This document shows positions 11,429-21,306 of a stretch of DNA of 64,000 nucleotides, piece by piece. The DNA comes from Armillaria gallica (Eukaryota; Basidiomycota; Agaricomycetes; Agaricales; Physalacriaceae). The stretch is from contig JBANDB010000002.1 in assembly GCA_037576215.1 (NCBI GenBank), positions 744,001 through 808,000 on the forward strand, written 5' to 3'. Under the pieces are notes generated by a model that was given only the letters and a program-made list of their open reading frames with translations, had not been told where the DNA came from and did not search any database. The first letter of the stretch is position 1; every line of letters starts with the position of its first letter. The translations under genes and the position numbers were made by a program.

Positions 11429-13251
11429 CTATGACTGCAAATGATTGATTAGGAATGATTCCACCGAGCTTTCAACAAGGTCACTTACACATGTACCCGT
11501 CAGACCACCAGAAGACTTGAACGAGTCCGAATATTCTCCCACCGTCACATCAAAAGTCGTCGACCAAGAATAAATCGGAAGACTAAAACTACCTGTGTAT
11601 AGCGTAAAGCCATCGTAGGCACCGGCATTCCAGATCTCCATCGGAGAGGACTCCACAGTTAACAAAGGGACCGGTATACCAATACGCTGCGTCTTCACCA
11701 CAACATCGAGCGAGGGATTCGCCAGCGAGACATCATTCCGGACCTGCGCCAGCGTCGTTAATGAAGAGAAACTAAGAAATAGAGCGAAAGTACTCACTGC
11801 CGCAACAGCTGTCAGGTTCCAGTTGCCATTCTCATCCACTTCTTGGACGAGACACGAATGCGACGAAAGGAAAAATATATTGTCTTGTATGGGAAACCCT
11901 ACACCCCCATTATCGTACACCTCCTCCGCGCCAGAGGAAGATGTGATGGATACATTGAAGGACGAGATGCCATTCGGCACTGCCGCCGAGAACGCGTAGA
12001 ACTACAGCGCCCGTTAGCAAAAGTAGAGAGAAACAGAAAAGAATATAATACATTGAAATTTACGCCGAAACCGTACCCGCTGATCGGTATCACCACGGTG
12101 GAGATCGTGTTATCGGAGGGAATGTTACCATCATGGTCAGCATAATGTAGTCGAACCGTAAGGTTGGTGTCATCTCGGTCCGATGTCAAGACACGGATCT
12201 CTCCCGTAAATGTGAGGGCCCCGCTAGAGTCGAACGTCATCTGGATCGCTACCGGCTTGATGGGTATCGGCTCAATGGGATCTGAGAGCGTGACGGACGA
12301 AGGAACGACTTCGATCATTCGCTCAAGGATATCCTTGCAGGTGGTCGTAAAGGACTCATTGTCTGATAACGACTGCATCGTCGCATTTCCGTCCGCCGAG
12401 AACACGAGGAGATCAGAGTTTGACGTTGCTGGTCCGACGACCAGCGGGTTCTGGGTAGTGTCGTCCAGGTACTCCGTAACAACTGTGGTGTCAAAAGAGT
12501 CGAAGGTACTGTCGAAGTGAACAAAGTTGGTAGAGCTGTCGTTACCAGTGATATTGGGAAAGTCGACGCCATGTACACCACCCAAAGCTGAGCGATAATT
12601 AAATTTGAGATATGAGGAAAGAAAAAGAGACTGACTGTGTCCGCAGGCCACCATCTGTATCATCTCCGATATACTGAATCCTGCCGACGCGAACTGTGCA
12701 ACGATGGTATCCAAGTCATCAGTGGGTTCAGGAACTCCTGGAGGCCCGGCACTGGTGGCATCGATACGGCCCCCCCGCATAGCAATACGCGGTCCACCAC
12801 AACTGCCGACGGCATGGTAGACGGCCAGAGCAAAAAGATCAGCCATGGAAACCTGTATGTTGTAAAAATTGATCATGAAGTTCATAGTCCCGTTGAACGC
12901 TGCTCCTGGGTTCTCTGGTCGGTCCATCTCGAACATGATTGACGCGTCCATTCCACCGGTTCCATCGGTTGCGTTGTGCGTTATCATGTCGTGAAACGCA
13001 GTCCGGACCTGAAAATCAATAAGAACAGATACGAGAGAAATTGGCAAACGTACCCATTCTGCTGCAGCCTGCCTTCCTGCTCCTCCACTAGAAAAGCTAC
13101 ATGGGCTCACCCCGTCGATGACACCAAACCTACGATATCCAGACAGTTGATAGATTAGACCTTCCAGGTAGTCAATGTTTGAAGGCCAGGTGTAGGCGTA
13201 CACCTCAATCAGCACGGCCAGGAAGGCTAGCAAACGTCCAACGGTAGGCAT
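11429..13251 (-). CDS. PX1: secreted haem peroxidase (plant-type/class II-like superfamily)
   Basis: The protein starts with a signal peptide (GRLLAFLAVLIEVYA, residues about 5-19). The distal haem segment VRTAFHDMITHN carries the Arg and His of the RxxFHD motif. The proximal-His segment ACGHTLGGVHGVDFP is formed across an intron at about 12636-12589. Other conserved pieces are GGMDASIMFEMDRPEN, CGGPRIAMRGGRIDA and SADGNATMQ. The C-terminal half (MTFDSSGALTFTGEIRVL onward) is beta-rich and adds a domain beyond the peroxidase core. From memory, this layout matches fungal peroxidases often annotated with WSC-type modules, not the lignin or manganese peroxidases proper. It probably uses H2O2 in the extracellular space; the substrate is unknown. 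Length is about 520-540 residues. A last intron before the stop is possible (ACATGT/GTAAGT). It is a tandem paralogue of PX2. Confidence 0.85.
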
Positions 13252-13703
13252 AATGTTGCTGTTTGTTGTATTAAGTAGTACGAGAACCGCGAGATTTTAT
13301 AAGGCCGCCGAGGTGGTTCCTGGCTGTAATGCATGACGAATGGCGAGACAAAACGTCCGGTAGAAGGTGGGGATGCATGTGGAGAAGCCCAAGGTCAACG
13401 GCAGAATAAGCCCGTTCATGGCAACTGCCGATTTTTAGAAACGTTGCAGCCAATCCGAGGTCGCTTAATGGTCAAGCGAGCTTGTCGAACGTAATAGCCG
13501 CCTTCAACATTAACGAAGTTCTGTGAAAACAAGTCTAAGAGCTTCCGCCAAATTTCCGGGCGTTCGCCTATCATTTGGAAGCTTCCGGCCAAGCATATGT
13601 GTAGCAATTCAAGCTCCACAACGTCTTTTAAGTACCGACGACGTGATTGTAGGAGGCAAAAGACAATGTATTCCAACCAAACTTTACTACGACTGCCAAA
13701 TTG
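13252..13703. other. Intergenic region between the two peroxidases
   Basis: About 450 bp lie upstream of PX1 and downstream of PX2. It should contain the PX1 promoter and PX2 terminator. Its upstream half resembles the stretch upstream of PX2 (AAGCCCAAGG followed by TCAA and GGAATAAGCCC), consistent with tandem duplication including 5' flank. Confidence 0.5.
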
Positions 13704-15521
13704 CTAATCAGCAACTCGCACGTTGAAAAGCACACAAACTCCACTTACACATGTACCAGGCAAGCCTCCAGAGGATTTAAATGAATCCGAGTATTCCCCC
13801 ACCGTCACATCAAACGTCGTCGACCACGAATAGATCGGGAGACTGAAATGACCCGCGTATAGGGTGAAGCCATCATACGCGTCCGAGTTCCACACCTCCA
13901 TCACAGAAGACTCTACAGCTAACGAAGGGACAAGTATACCAATGCGCTGTGTCTTCACCACAACATCAAAGGAAGGGTTCGTCAGCAACGCGTCATTTCG
14001 GACCTGCACCAATGTCATTCACCAGAAAACTTGACATATAGAGCAACGCTTACTGCTGCAACCGCCGTCAGGTTCCAGTTGCCATTTGCATCTATTTCTT
14101 GGACAAGACAGGAATGATCACGTAGAAAAACGATATTGTCCTGTATGGGATACCCGGAACGTCCGTTATCGTACATCTCCTCTCCGCCAGAGGATGGGGT
14201 AACAGATATGTTGAAGGAAGAGATGCCATTTGGTACCGGCGCTGAAAACGCATAGAACTATTGTGTCCCATTAACCACAGGTATGGAGCACACATATACA
14301 AAGACATACCCTGAACTCAGCGTCGTAGCCGTATCCAGTGGAATATGATATCACAGACGTGGAGATCGTGTTGTTGGAGGGAACGTTCCCATCGTGATCA
14401 GCGTAATGTAGCTGAACCGTCAGGTCGGTGTCGTCCCGGTTTGATATCAGGACGCGAATCTCTCCGGTGAACATGAGAGTCCCGCTGGAGTCAAACGTCA
14501 TCTGAATCGCTACGGGCTTGATGGGAATTGGGTCGATGATCTCGGATAGCGTGACGGAAGAGGGAACGACCTCAATCATCCGCTGAAGTATAGTTTGGCA
14601 GGTGTTTGCAAATATGTGTGCATCCGATATCGATTGCATCGTCGCATTACCATCCGCCCCGAATACGAGTAGATCGGAATTGGAACCTTCTGGTCCAACG
14701 ACTAGGGGGTTCTCGGTAGTGCCGTCGAGGTAGTCGGTGACGATTGCAGAGTCAAAAAAACTGAAAGTGCTATCGAAGTGGACAAAATTGGTAGAACTAT
14801 CGTTCCCAGTGATGTCGGGAAAGTCGACGCCATGAACACCGCCCAAAGCTGAGCGATAATTGAGACATGAATGCTCCGGAGAGAGAGATAGCGACTCACT
14901 ATGTCCGCAGGCAACCATTTGAATCATCTCCGTCGTATTGAAACCTGCCGTTGCGAACTGGGCGGTAATGGTGTCCAAATCGTCGGTGGGCTCGGGAACT
15001 CCTGCCAGGCCAGCACTAGTAGCATCAATACGGCCTCCCCTCATAGCGATACGTGGACCACCACAGGTCCTGACGGCAGTATACACCGCGAGAGCAAAAA
15101 GGTCGGCCATGGAAGTCTGTATGTTGTAAAAATTGGTCATGAAACCCATCGTCGCATTGAATGCTGATCCTGGGTTCTCTGGTCGGTCCATCTCAAACAT
15201 GATTGACGCGTCCATTCCACCAGTTCCTTCGGCGGCGTTGTGGGTTATCATGTCGTGGAACGCGGTCCGGACCTGGAAGTCGATAAGACCGAGTTTTGGT
15301 ATGACAAAAATTGGCGAACATACCCATTCCGCTGCAGCTTGCCTCCCTTCTCCATCGCTTGAAAAACTGCAAGGTGACACTCCGTCGATAACGCCAAATC
15401 GACGATACCCTGCCTGTTGATACATGACGCCTTCCAGGTAATCGATGTTCGAAGGCCATGTGTACGCATACAACCCAGTTAAAAAGGTCAAGAAGACCAG
15501 TGAATGTCCGAGGGTGAGCAT
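13704..15521 (-). CDS. PX2: secreted haem peroxidase, tandem paralogue of PX1
   Basis: The best start is the ATG at 15521 (MLTLGHSLVFLTFLTG), which aligns with the PX1 start and gives a signal peptide. The protein keeps the distal RTAFHDMITHN, the GGMDASIMFEMDRPEN segment and the proximal ACGHTLGGVHGVDFP. The last is rebuilt across an intron at about 14898-14851. The C-terminal extension ends in FDVTVGEYSDSFKSSGG-LPGTC, as in PX1. Exon order and intron sites match PX1, so the two arose by tandem duplication and have diverged moderately. No break was seen. The exact 3' end is uncertain: a donor-like GTAAGT follows the GTC codons, so the real stop could lie further on. Extracellular oxidative function is inferred from the haem motifs. 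Confidence 0.84.
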
Positions 15522-16925
15522 ACTGTTGTAATGGCGAATGGGCAAGATTATTGTGAGTCATTATAAGGCCGGGGATGGTGGCTGTAACGCATGGTAAGTG
15601 ACAAGACGAAACTTCGGTAGAATGTGAACGCCGCACGTGTAGCGAAGCCCAAGGCCGTCAATGGTGGAATAAGCCCTTTGTGGAAGCTCATCCTGACGTC
15701 TCGAAGACTACTGCAGCCAATCCAAGGACGCTGGATAGTTAAGCGGGCCTAAGGGCCGCCTTCAATGCTAATGAAGCTCTGCCAAGATTTGATCCAATAA
15801 TTCCGGTTGGCTAGGCATTCGAAGAGTGGCAAACTTCTGTGAGAATTTTCAAGCAGAACGGCCTGCACGTAGGCAGATAAGCTCGAGGACGAAAAGAGAA
15901 CGACGACGATGAACGGGCGACATGACAGTGGAAGGCAGAAGCTTATTTTTCAACAATCCTGCAAAATATAATTCCGCCTAGACTGATGTCATCATTACTC
16001 TCCCGGCTACTTAGGTGACACCACCGCGGCGCGTCCTCCGTTCCAAAACCAGTCTCGTGTAAAATTTCAGGTGGCCAGTCGCCGTTGGAACACTTTGTTC
16101 CTAGCGGCGAGCTGCGTTTGCCACACATGTAAGTTTCTGATATTTTATTTGAGTTCGGCCTCGCGATGTTTAATATCTCACAGTTAAAAATGATTCAAAT
16201 AATACTCTATCACCTTGCTCTACCTATACTATGTGCTGTTTGAAGTTTTGCCGCTGGTATTTTCCGCACGTGAGACGGATATTCGCAGACACGACGATCA
16301 TTCATAACCTGGGTGGTCGTCCAGTGCCGTGGTTTTCAATATTAAAAGTCTTCTTCACACAAGGCGGGGTATCCACGCAAGAGCTACAGCTAAGCTCGGC
16401 CTGGCTCAAGAAGATCTCTTAATTACTAACCCTACCCATATGTTCTCTTGGAAACACCTAGTGGCATGCAAAAGAGCCCCCTTATGGTCCAAGCTTCCCA
16501 CCTAGACCCAAATTCAACTTCGACGATCATTCGACGAATCAAGGATCTTGCTAAGTATTCCACAGAATTTTCTCGGCTGCATAAGACTGATGGACTGCAT
16601 ACAACTGGCTATGATCCGATGCGACTCATCATGGGCTTCGCCCACTGACGCGGACAAATTTCCGGTAGGCGGCAGCTTCTCACCGGGAGTCCTAACTGTT
16701 TCCATGTGGTTTTGGCTGATTTTCCCCCTAGCTAATCCATCGATCGCATTTACGATATCTAGTAACACACACAATTACAGGCATCAGTGCGTTGTGCACC
16801 ATTTGACCAAGCACAACACGAAAGAAGCCAACGATACGATGAAAAGTCCAGAGAAACACATCAATCCGGCCCCCGTTGCCCAGCTCATGCAGCATGGACC
16901 CAATCCAAGTGCATGTCGCCTCTCT
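15522..16925. other. Gene-poor region upstream of PX2
   Basis: About 1.4 kb with only short frames on both strands. I found no splice-supported gene and no match to other parts of the window except the PX promoter similarity near 15.6-15.7 kb. Confidence 0.4.
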
Positions 16926-17333
16926 TCACATTACACCGACTACAACATTAGCTGTCATAGTCGTCATCACCACCGCAAAGAAAAGGAGTTGGAAATCGAC
17001 CACATGGCACGCTTTCCGGATCCTAGTCGGGACAGTATCAACAGGAATAATCGCCCCCGAAATCACCCAAGTGAGCAGGAGCCAGTCGGGACTCAAGATC
17101 AAGGCTCCCAGCATACGATCCTGGAAGAATTCAGCGGAATTCATTGGAAAAGGGACGGGGGACGTGATAAAGTACCTGAACAAGGAGAATGTCGCCGTCG
17201 ACAACATGTACATGACACAAAGCGCGAGAATATTGAGGAACATAGTGCCGTAGTAGATCCACTTCATTGACTGTGGCGAGCTAGAATACATCACCGCCGT
17301 ACGCTTAACAGAAGAGCGATAAATCCGCAACAT
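16926..17333 (-). CDS. Hypothetical multi-spanning membrane protein
   Basis: An open frame from the first ATG at 17333 encodes three or four hydrophobic segments: WIYYGTMFLNILALCVMYML, LGALILSPDWLLLTWVISG and LLFFAVVMTTMTANVVVGV. The frame stays open upstream into a proline-rich stretch (HGANIPAPPTVSPLVPDS), so an earlier start exon may exist. I do not recognise the family. It is probably an integral membrane protein of about 136 residues or more. No intron is needed inside this span. Confidence 0.45.
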   Translation of the reverse strand: MLRIYRSSVKRTAVMYSSSPQSMKWIYYGTMFLNILALCVMYMLSTATFSLFRYFITSPVPFPMNSAEFFQDRMLGALILSPDWLLLTWVISGAIIPVDTVPTRIRKACHVVDFQLLFFAVVMTTMTANVVVGVM

Positions 17334-18286
17334 GTCAAAGAAAGTCGAATCTGGGACAAGGGGTGACACGGTTGGTGGTGCTGGGATGTTCGCTCCGTGG
17401 CTGGAATTTCCCTGAGACCCGGGATTCAGGTTCGTGAGTGGAATATTTTAATGCACATAGAAGCCGTAGTCCATCGCGCTTCAAATTGAGTTGTAGAGAG
17501 GTTATGATACTTATACCTGCCGCGATAGAGATAGAACGTACTTCTGAAAGCAATGGCGGGAGTTGGACCTAAGAGATAATGGTGAAGCACGAGACCTTTA
17601 TAAACACTCACGAAATACTTTTGCGCGAGCCATTGCAACGTGAACAATAAAGTACATTTCCAGGCCTGATGATGAGGTTGTCATCAACCGTGTTGGAGAA
17701 CAAAAGATCTTAGGCGCTCAGAAGACTTTAGTCGCGAGTCCTTCCGTTCATAGGCGTCGTCATGGAATATATCCGTCTGATTCCAATGCCAGTGCATGGG
17801 AATACGAGAACTCTGATCGAGCGTGATATCAGGAAACGATAAGCGACCCAGCCAGGAAAATTTCTCCCTTCCCGTTCTCACGCAGTAGCATAATTATCCA
17901 GCTTAGCTCATAGAACAGCAAGGCTCCGAGCCCCAGATGCTGGCCCATTACGAACTTAGACTCTGATTATCTCAGACGGCAAGATTTATCCTTGGATTTG
18001 GAATAAAGCGAAAAGATACAGCGTAGTCGGACTATGGTGGCCATTGAAACTGGGTCCGGCGGTGGGTGGTTGTGATCCAAGGACCAACCCGCCTTCACTG
18101 AGTAGATGAACTTGACGTAACCTTTGGTTTCGCATCCGGCCGATGAATGTACATGAATCGAGGTACAGCAAAGAAGGGACAAAGACATAGCATCGCATGA
18201 TACAGAGTGTACAGAAATCAAAGCCTAAAGCTTGAAGAACCAGCGCACATAGTAGGGCCAGCGACGAGGTGTTAATACTAGGCAAC
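17334..18286. other. Intergenic region between two membrane-protein genes
   Basis: About 950 bp without a supported gene. Short frames are present on the minus strand, but none has paralogue or motif support. It may include the missing 5' exon of the gene ending at 16926. Confidence 0.35.
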
Positions 18287-18886
18287 TCAATTTCGAGAAA
18301 GGCAAGGGAAAAGCAAAGTTATCAATGCCCCAAGCATGAAGACAGCCAGCGCAGCAGCCACGAGAACTGCAGAACCCAAACATCCAGCCACAACCGCTCC
18401 CTCTACTAACTCCTTCGTAGAGTCCAAGATTATAGCCCCTATAGCCCCTGCGATGGGGACGAAAGCAGACACAAGGAGATATCGAAGTATCTGAACGGCC
18501 GGTGGCATTACAATCGTCGCCAACAACAGGACGAGGCCAACAGCCACGGATGTGATCGTGTTCCCGACTAGCCCAACTTTGAAAGACCACAATAAAGGGA
18601 CGCCCTCGAGGAGATGATTATGACTTCGGCGAAGGACGGCGTGACCGAGTATGAACACTGTGGAGCTGCAGCATAGGCCCACACCGGCGATGATGAGGAC
18701 GAGGAGGAGCGTGAAGAAGGTGAGCATCACAAATGTGACGACTTGTAATATGATTGTCGATGTGGGGGCGGTGAAGTCGGGTTTATAGGAAGAGAGGTGG
18801 CTCCAAAGTCGTTTGAAGAATGGCTGGGACCTGTCCCGTCTGCTGGTTAAGGAAGCGTGCGCACGTTCGAAGTGAACTGCAGGCAT
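18287..18886 (-). CDS. Hypothetical four-helix membrane protein
   Basis: A single open frame of 199 residues from a clear ATG. After a basic N-terminus (residues about 1-40) come hydrophobic segments at about 44-70, 76-95, 105-145 and 160-195. The last contains VAGCLGSAVLVAAALAVFML. Such small intronless or single-exon tetraspan proteins are common orphan genes in mushrooms. No catalytic motif is visible and I cannot name the family. The regular codon use and long open frame support it as a real gene. Confidence 0.65.
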   Translation of the reverse strand: MPAVHFERAHASLTSRRDRSQPFFKRLWSHLSSYKPDFTAPTSTIILQVVTFVMLTFFTLLLVLIIAGVGLCCSSTVFILGHAVLRRSHNHLLEGVPLLWSFKVGLVGNTITSVAVGLVLLLATIVMPPAVQILRYLLVSAFVPIAGAIGAIILDSTKELVEGAVVAGCLGSAVLVAAALAVFMLGALITLLFPCLSRN

Positions 18887-19555
18887 GATACAGGAATGAC
18901 TGGTCGAGGATGAGCAGTGCTAGCTCTTATAAAGGAAGTTGCACGGAGAATTCCGAGGACAAAGAAACATTTTTTCCAGTGGCAGCCAGGTACAAAGAAC
19001 AGAACAAGGGTCAGATAAATTCATATAGGCGTCGAATAAACCAAGAAAATCAAATTGCATCGGATCTGAATAAAAAACCTTAACCAGTGATGCTGTCAGG
19101 AAACTGCTGAAAGCGGGGGAAATGGGTGCCCCAGCTCAAATCGAAACGAACCCAGGCCAATCGTAGTGGTGACACTGTTGGGACATTGCCTTTTGTTTGC
19201 GAAGACCTTCGCAAGATCTTTACAGCTTAGTTTCTGGTCAACATTCCAATTTCTGACGATGATGTCAAAAGTTGGTGTTGTCGGCAACTTCCGGAGGCCC
19301 TCAACGAACATTGTCCGAAGGCGGACCGTGCCGCGTAGCACCACACCACATCACACAGCCGCCACACCCTTCCGGTCGAGGAATCTATACCAGACTTTGT
19401 GTCAGTAACGCGCAGGTCCTATGGCTCTGGCCAGCTAGAATCGCTTCTCTTCTCAAATAATCTCAGTTTGACTCGCTGATAGTAAACTCCTGATACAGGT
19501 TTTTAGTTTGTTATTCTTGTCGACACCTTTACAAATCAGTACTTGGCTATTTTCT
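18887..19555. other. Region between membrane protein and cc relic
   Basis: About 670 bp. Overlapping frames exist on both strands at 19.1-19.4 kb but carry no recognisable motif and no paralogue here. I leave them uncalled. Confidence 0.35.
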
Positions 19556-19860
19556 ATTACAAGAACTACAGGTCCGAGTAAAGCACAACGCCAGCCGGGC
19601 CTCAGCAAAATATGCTCCTCCCAACATTCCTGAACACCGCTCACATTCGTGGTCACGGCCGGCCCATTCAGCTTTCGACGTGTCATCAAGCCCATATCAG
19701 AAGTGCACGCCACGGACGATCGCATTCCCTGGGCATCATCATCTGTGGAACTGTGATTGATGTCCGTCATCACAGCCGGATTGAAGAGGCAATCACGGGC
19801 CACAGTACATCCTTCTCATACCACCCGACACTGTGACGTTCTCTCCCGGTCAGACTCGAC
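19556..19860 (-). pseudogene. Relic of a cc-family C-terminal domain
   Basis: Read on the minus strand, the sequence shows TSQ followed by VV, a stop codon, then CLFNPAVM, SVACTSDMGLM and HILLRPGWRCALLG. These line up in order with TSQDL, FDPSIM, CTCDLGL and the final LLK-V-L of cc genes. The upstream AVAGRWR exon and coiled coil are gone, and an in-frame stop sits at about 19832. It is a decayed fragment of an additional cc gene. Confidence 0.65.
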
Positions 19861-20748
19861 TGGTGTCAACTCGGACATATCGCTGTCGACCGATCCTCCA
19901 AGTCCTTGGGGACTGGAAATGCTAGACGCCAGTCTAGAGCGTACTACACAAGGCTCCGAAGTCGAGAACTAATCGGAAGAGCGCTTCAGGGTGCTCTAAA
20001 CAGGTACTTTGATGATGGGCTTTCTCATGCGATTAGCAGACGGAGAGTAAACTGTTTGAGGATAGGGTGTGCTTTGGCGATGACAAAGAGTCGTGGGAGA
20101 TGGCGGATAGCTCTGTGAGCGCGCCGGAGTTGCTGTTCTTTGGCTGCTTGGAGATGGCAAGAGTCTCGTAAATTTCCGAGATGTGTAAGTCTTTGTGGTT
20201 CGTCGCCGGTTTTCATTGGGCTCAAATGGCGAGTCCATGAGTGGTATGTGTGAGATATGACGAAAGATACAGCTGCCTATTTAAGACCTTACTCTCAAAG
20301 ACTCGGCGAAGGACATACTTCAGGATGTCAGACTCAGAAACAAGCTACTGGACTCACTCGACCACAGGTCCGCAGATACGTTGGAAATAGTACGACACAA
20401 GCTGAAGTTCGGATTGCAGGTTGTTCAGTGTTCAACCAATCAACGGATTCTAGTTGACAACACAGACGCACATTCGGAGTAGGTAGGTAGGTAGTAGGTA
20501 GTAAAAGTGTATCTGTGCCAAGCCTGCTGTGAGTTATTCGAGCTTCTCAAGGCCGACCGTTAGTCGCCGCTTGGTTCTCGTACGGATTTTCTTATTTCCG
20601 CGGGGATCCCGTAATATATAAACTAGTATATTTCGTAGTTAGTCCCCATGTCGCGTTTGCTACAGATGTAAACCAATCTTGCCACTCACTTCGTTTGAGA
20701 ACGGCCCCGCGATTCCAACACTTTTACCAGCTGATATTTTGAACTGTA
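19861..20748. other. Region between two cc relics
   Basis: About 890 bp. A short simple-sequence stretch of (GTAG)n-type repeats lies at about 20479-20503. No supported gene was seen, though further decayed cc sequence could be present. Confidence 0.35.
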
Positions 20749-21158
20749 GAACGTCCTGTGGTTGCAGATGCGTGGAGAGCTATGAAAAGAGCAAAATGCA
20801 GGGACGAGAGTTCCTACTTCAACGGCAGTCTAAGCCGGTATTGGCACGAGGTTGTGCGCGATGTGCTTCGGAGGGTGGGGTTTGGTTCGCTTGGAGACAG
20901 ATTTTCTCGGCTAATCGAGCTTGCGAGAAAAGTGGACAGGCCATCCATCAGCAAGCGCGTTGTGCCCCAGGACAATATACCATAGCCAACGGCGCACATC
21001 TTGATCCCGACTTGACAGTGGTTACCGTCAAGGAAGGGTCGCATAGCATCACTTGCACTTGCGGCCTTGGGTTGCGTTCCACTAGGGTTGAGCGAGAAGA
21101 AACGAGCAGGGCTTCGGTGGAAATGGATGTTAGCTTGAAACCTCTTAGTTGCGGTTGA
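20749..21158 (+). pseudogene. Frameshifted cc-family C-terminal exon
   Basis: An acceptor-like GTAG is followed by VVADAWRAMKRAKCRD, the degenerate form of the AVAGRWRAMTR exon start. The frame continues through RYWHEVVRDVLRRVGF and SISKRVVPQD. It then shifts by one at about 20985 and resumes as ANGAHLDPDLTV and ITCTCGLGL, matching FDP--M and CTCDLGL of intact relatives. No upstream coiled-coil exon is recognisable. It lies just 3' of HSP70-B on the opposite strand, converging with it. Confidence 0.7.
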
Positions 21159-21306
21159 TCGTCACCTTGTGTAACTGAATGTGCAGACCGGAGCAGCGAT
21201 AACTATTGAAATTTGCGAATGTTCAATCTACACAATTCGGTATTCTGGGTTATTGTAAGCTAGTAAACAATACAAGTGTCCATATCAGTAAAGTACGTTG
21301 TTAAGT

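Noticed and set aside
16548..17270. 240-codon frame on the + strand
   Set aside because: It is antisense to the membrane-protein frame at 16926-17333 and is His/Arg/Ser-rich low-complexity sequence typical of a shadow frame.
20257..20457. Short + strand frame between the cc relics
   Set aside because: It has no similarity to cc or HSP70 sequences and sits next to simple repeats.
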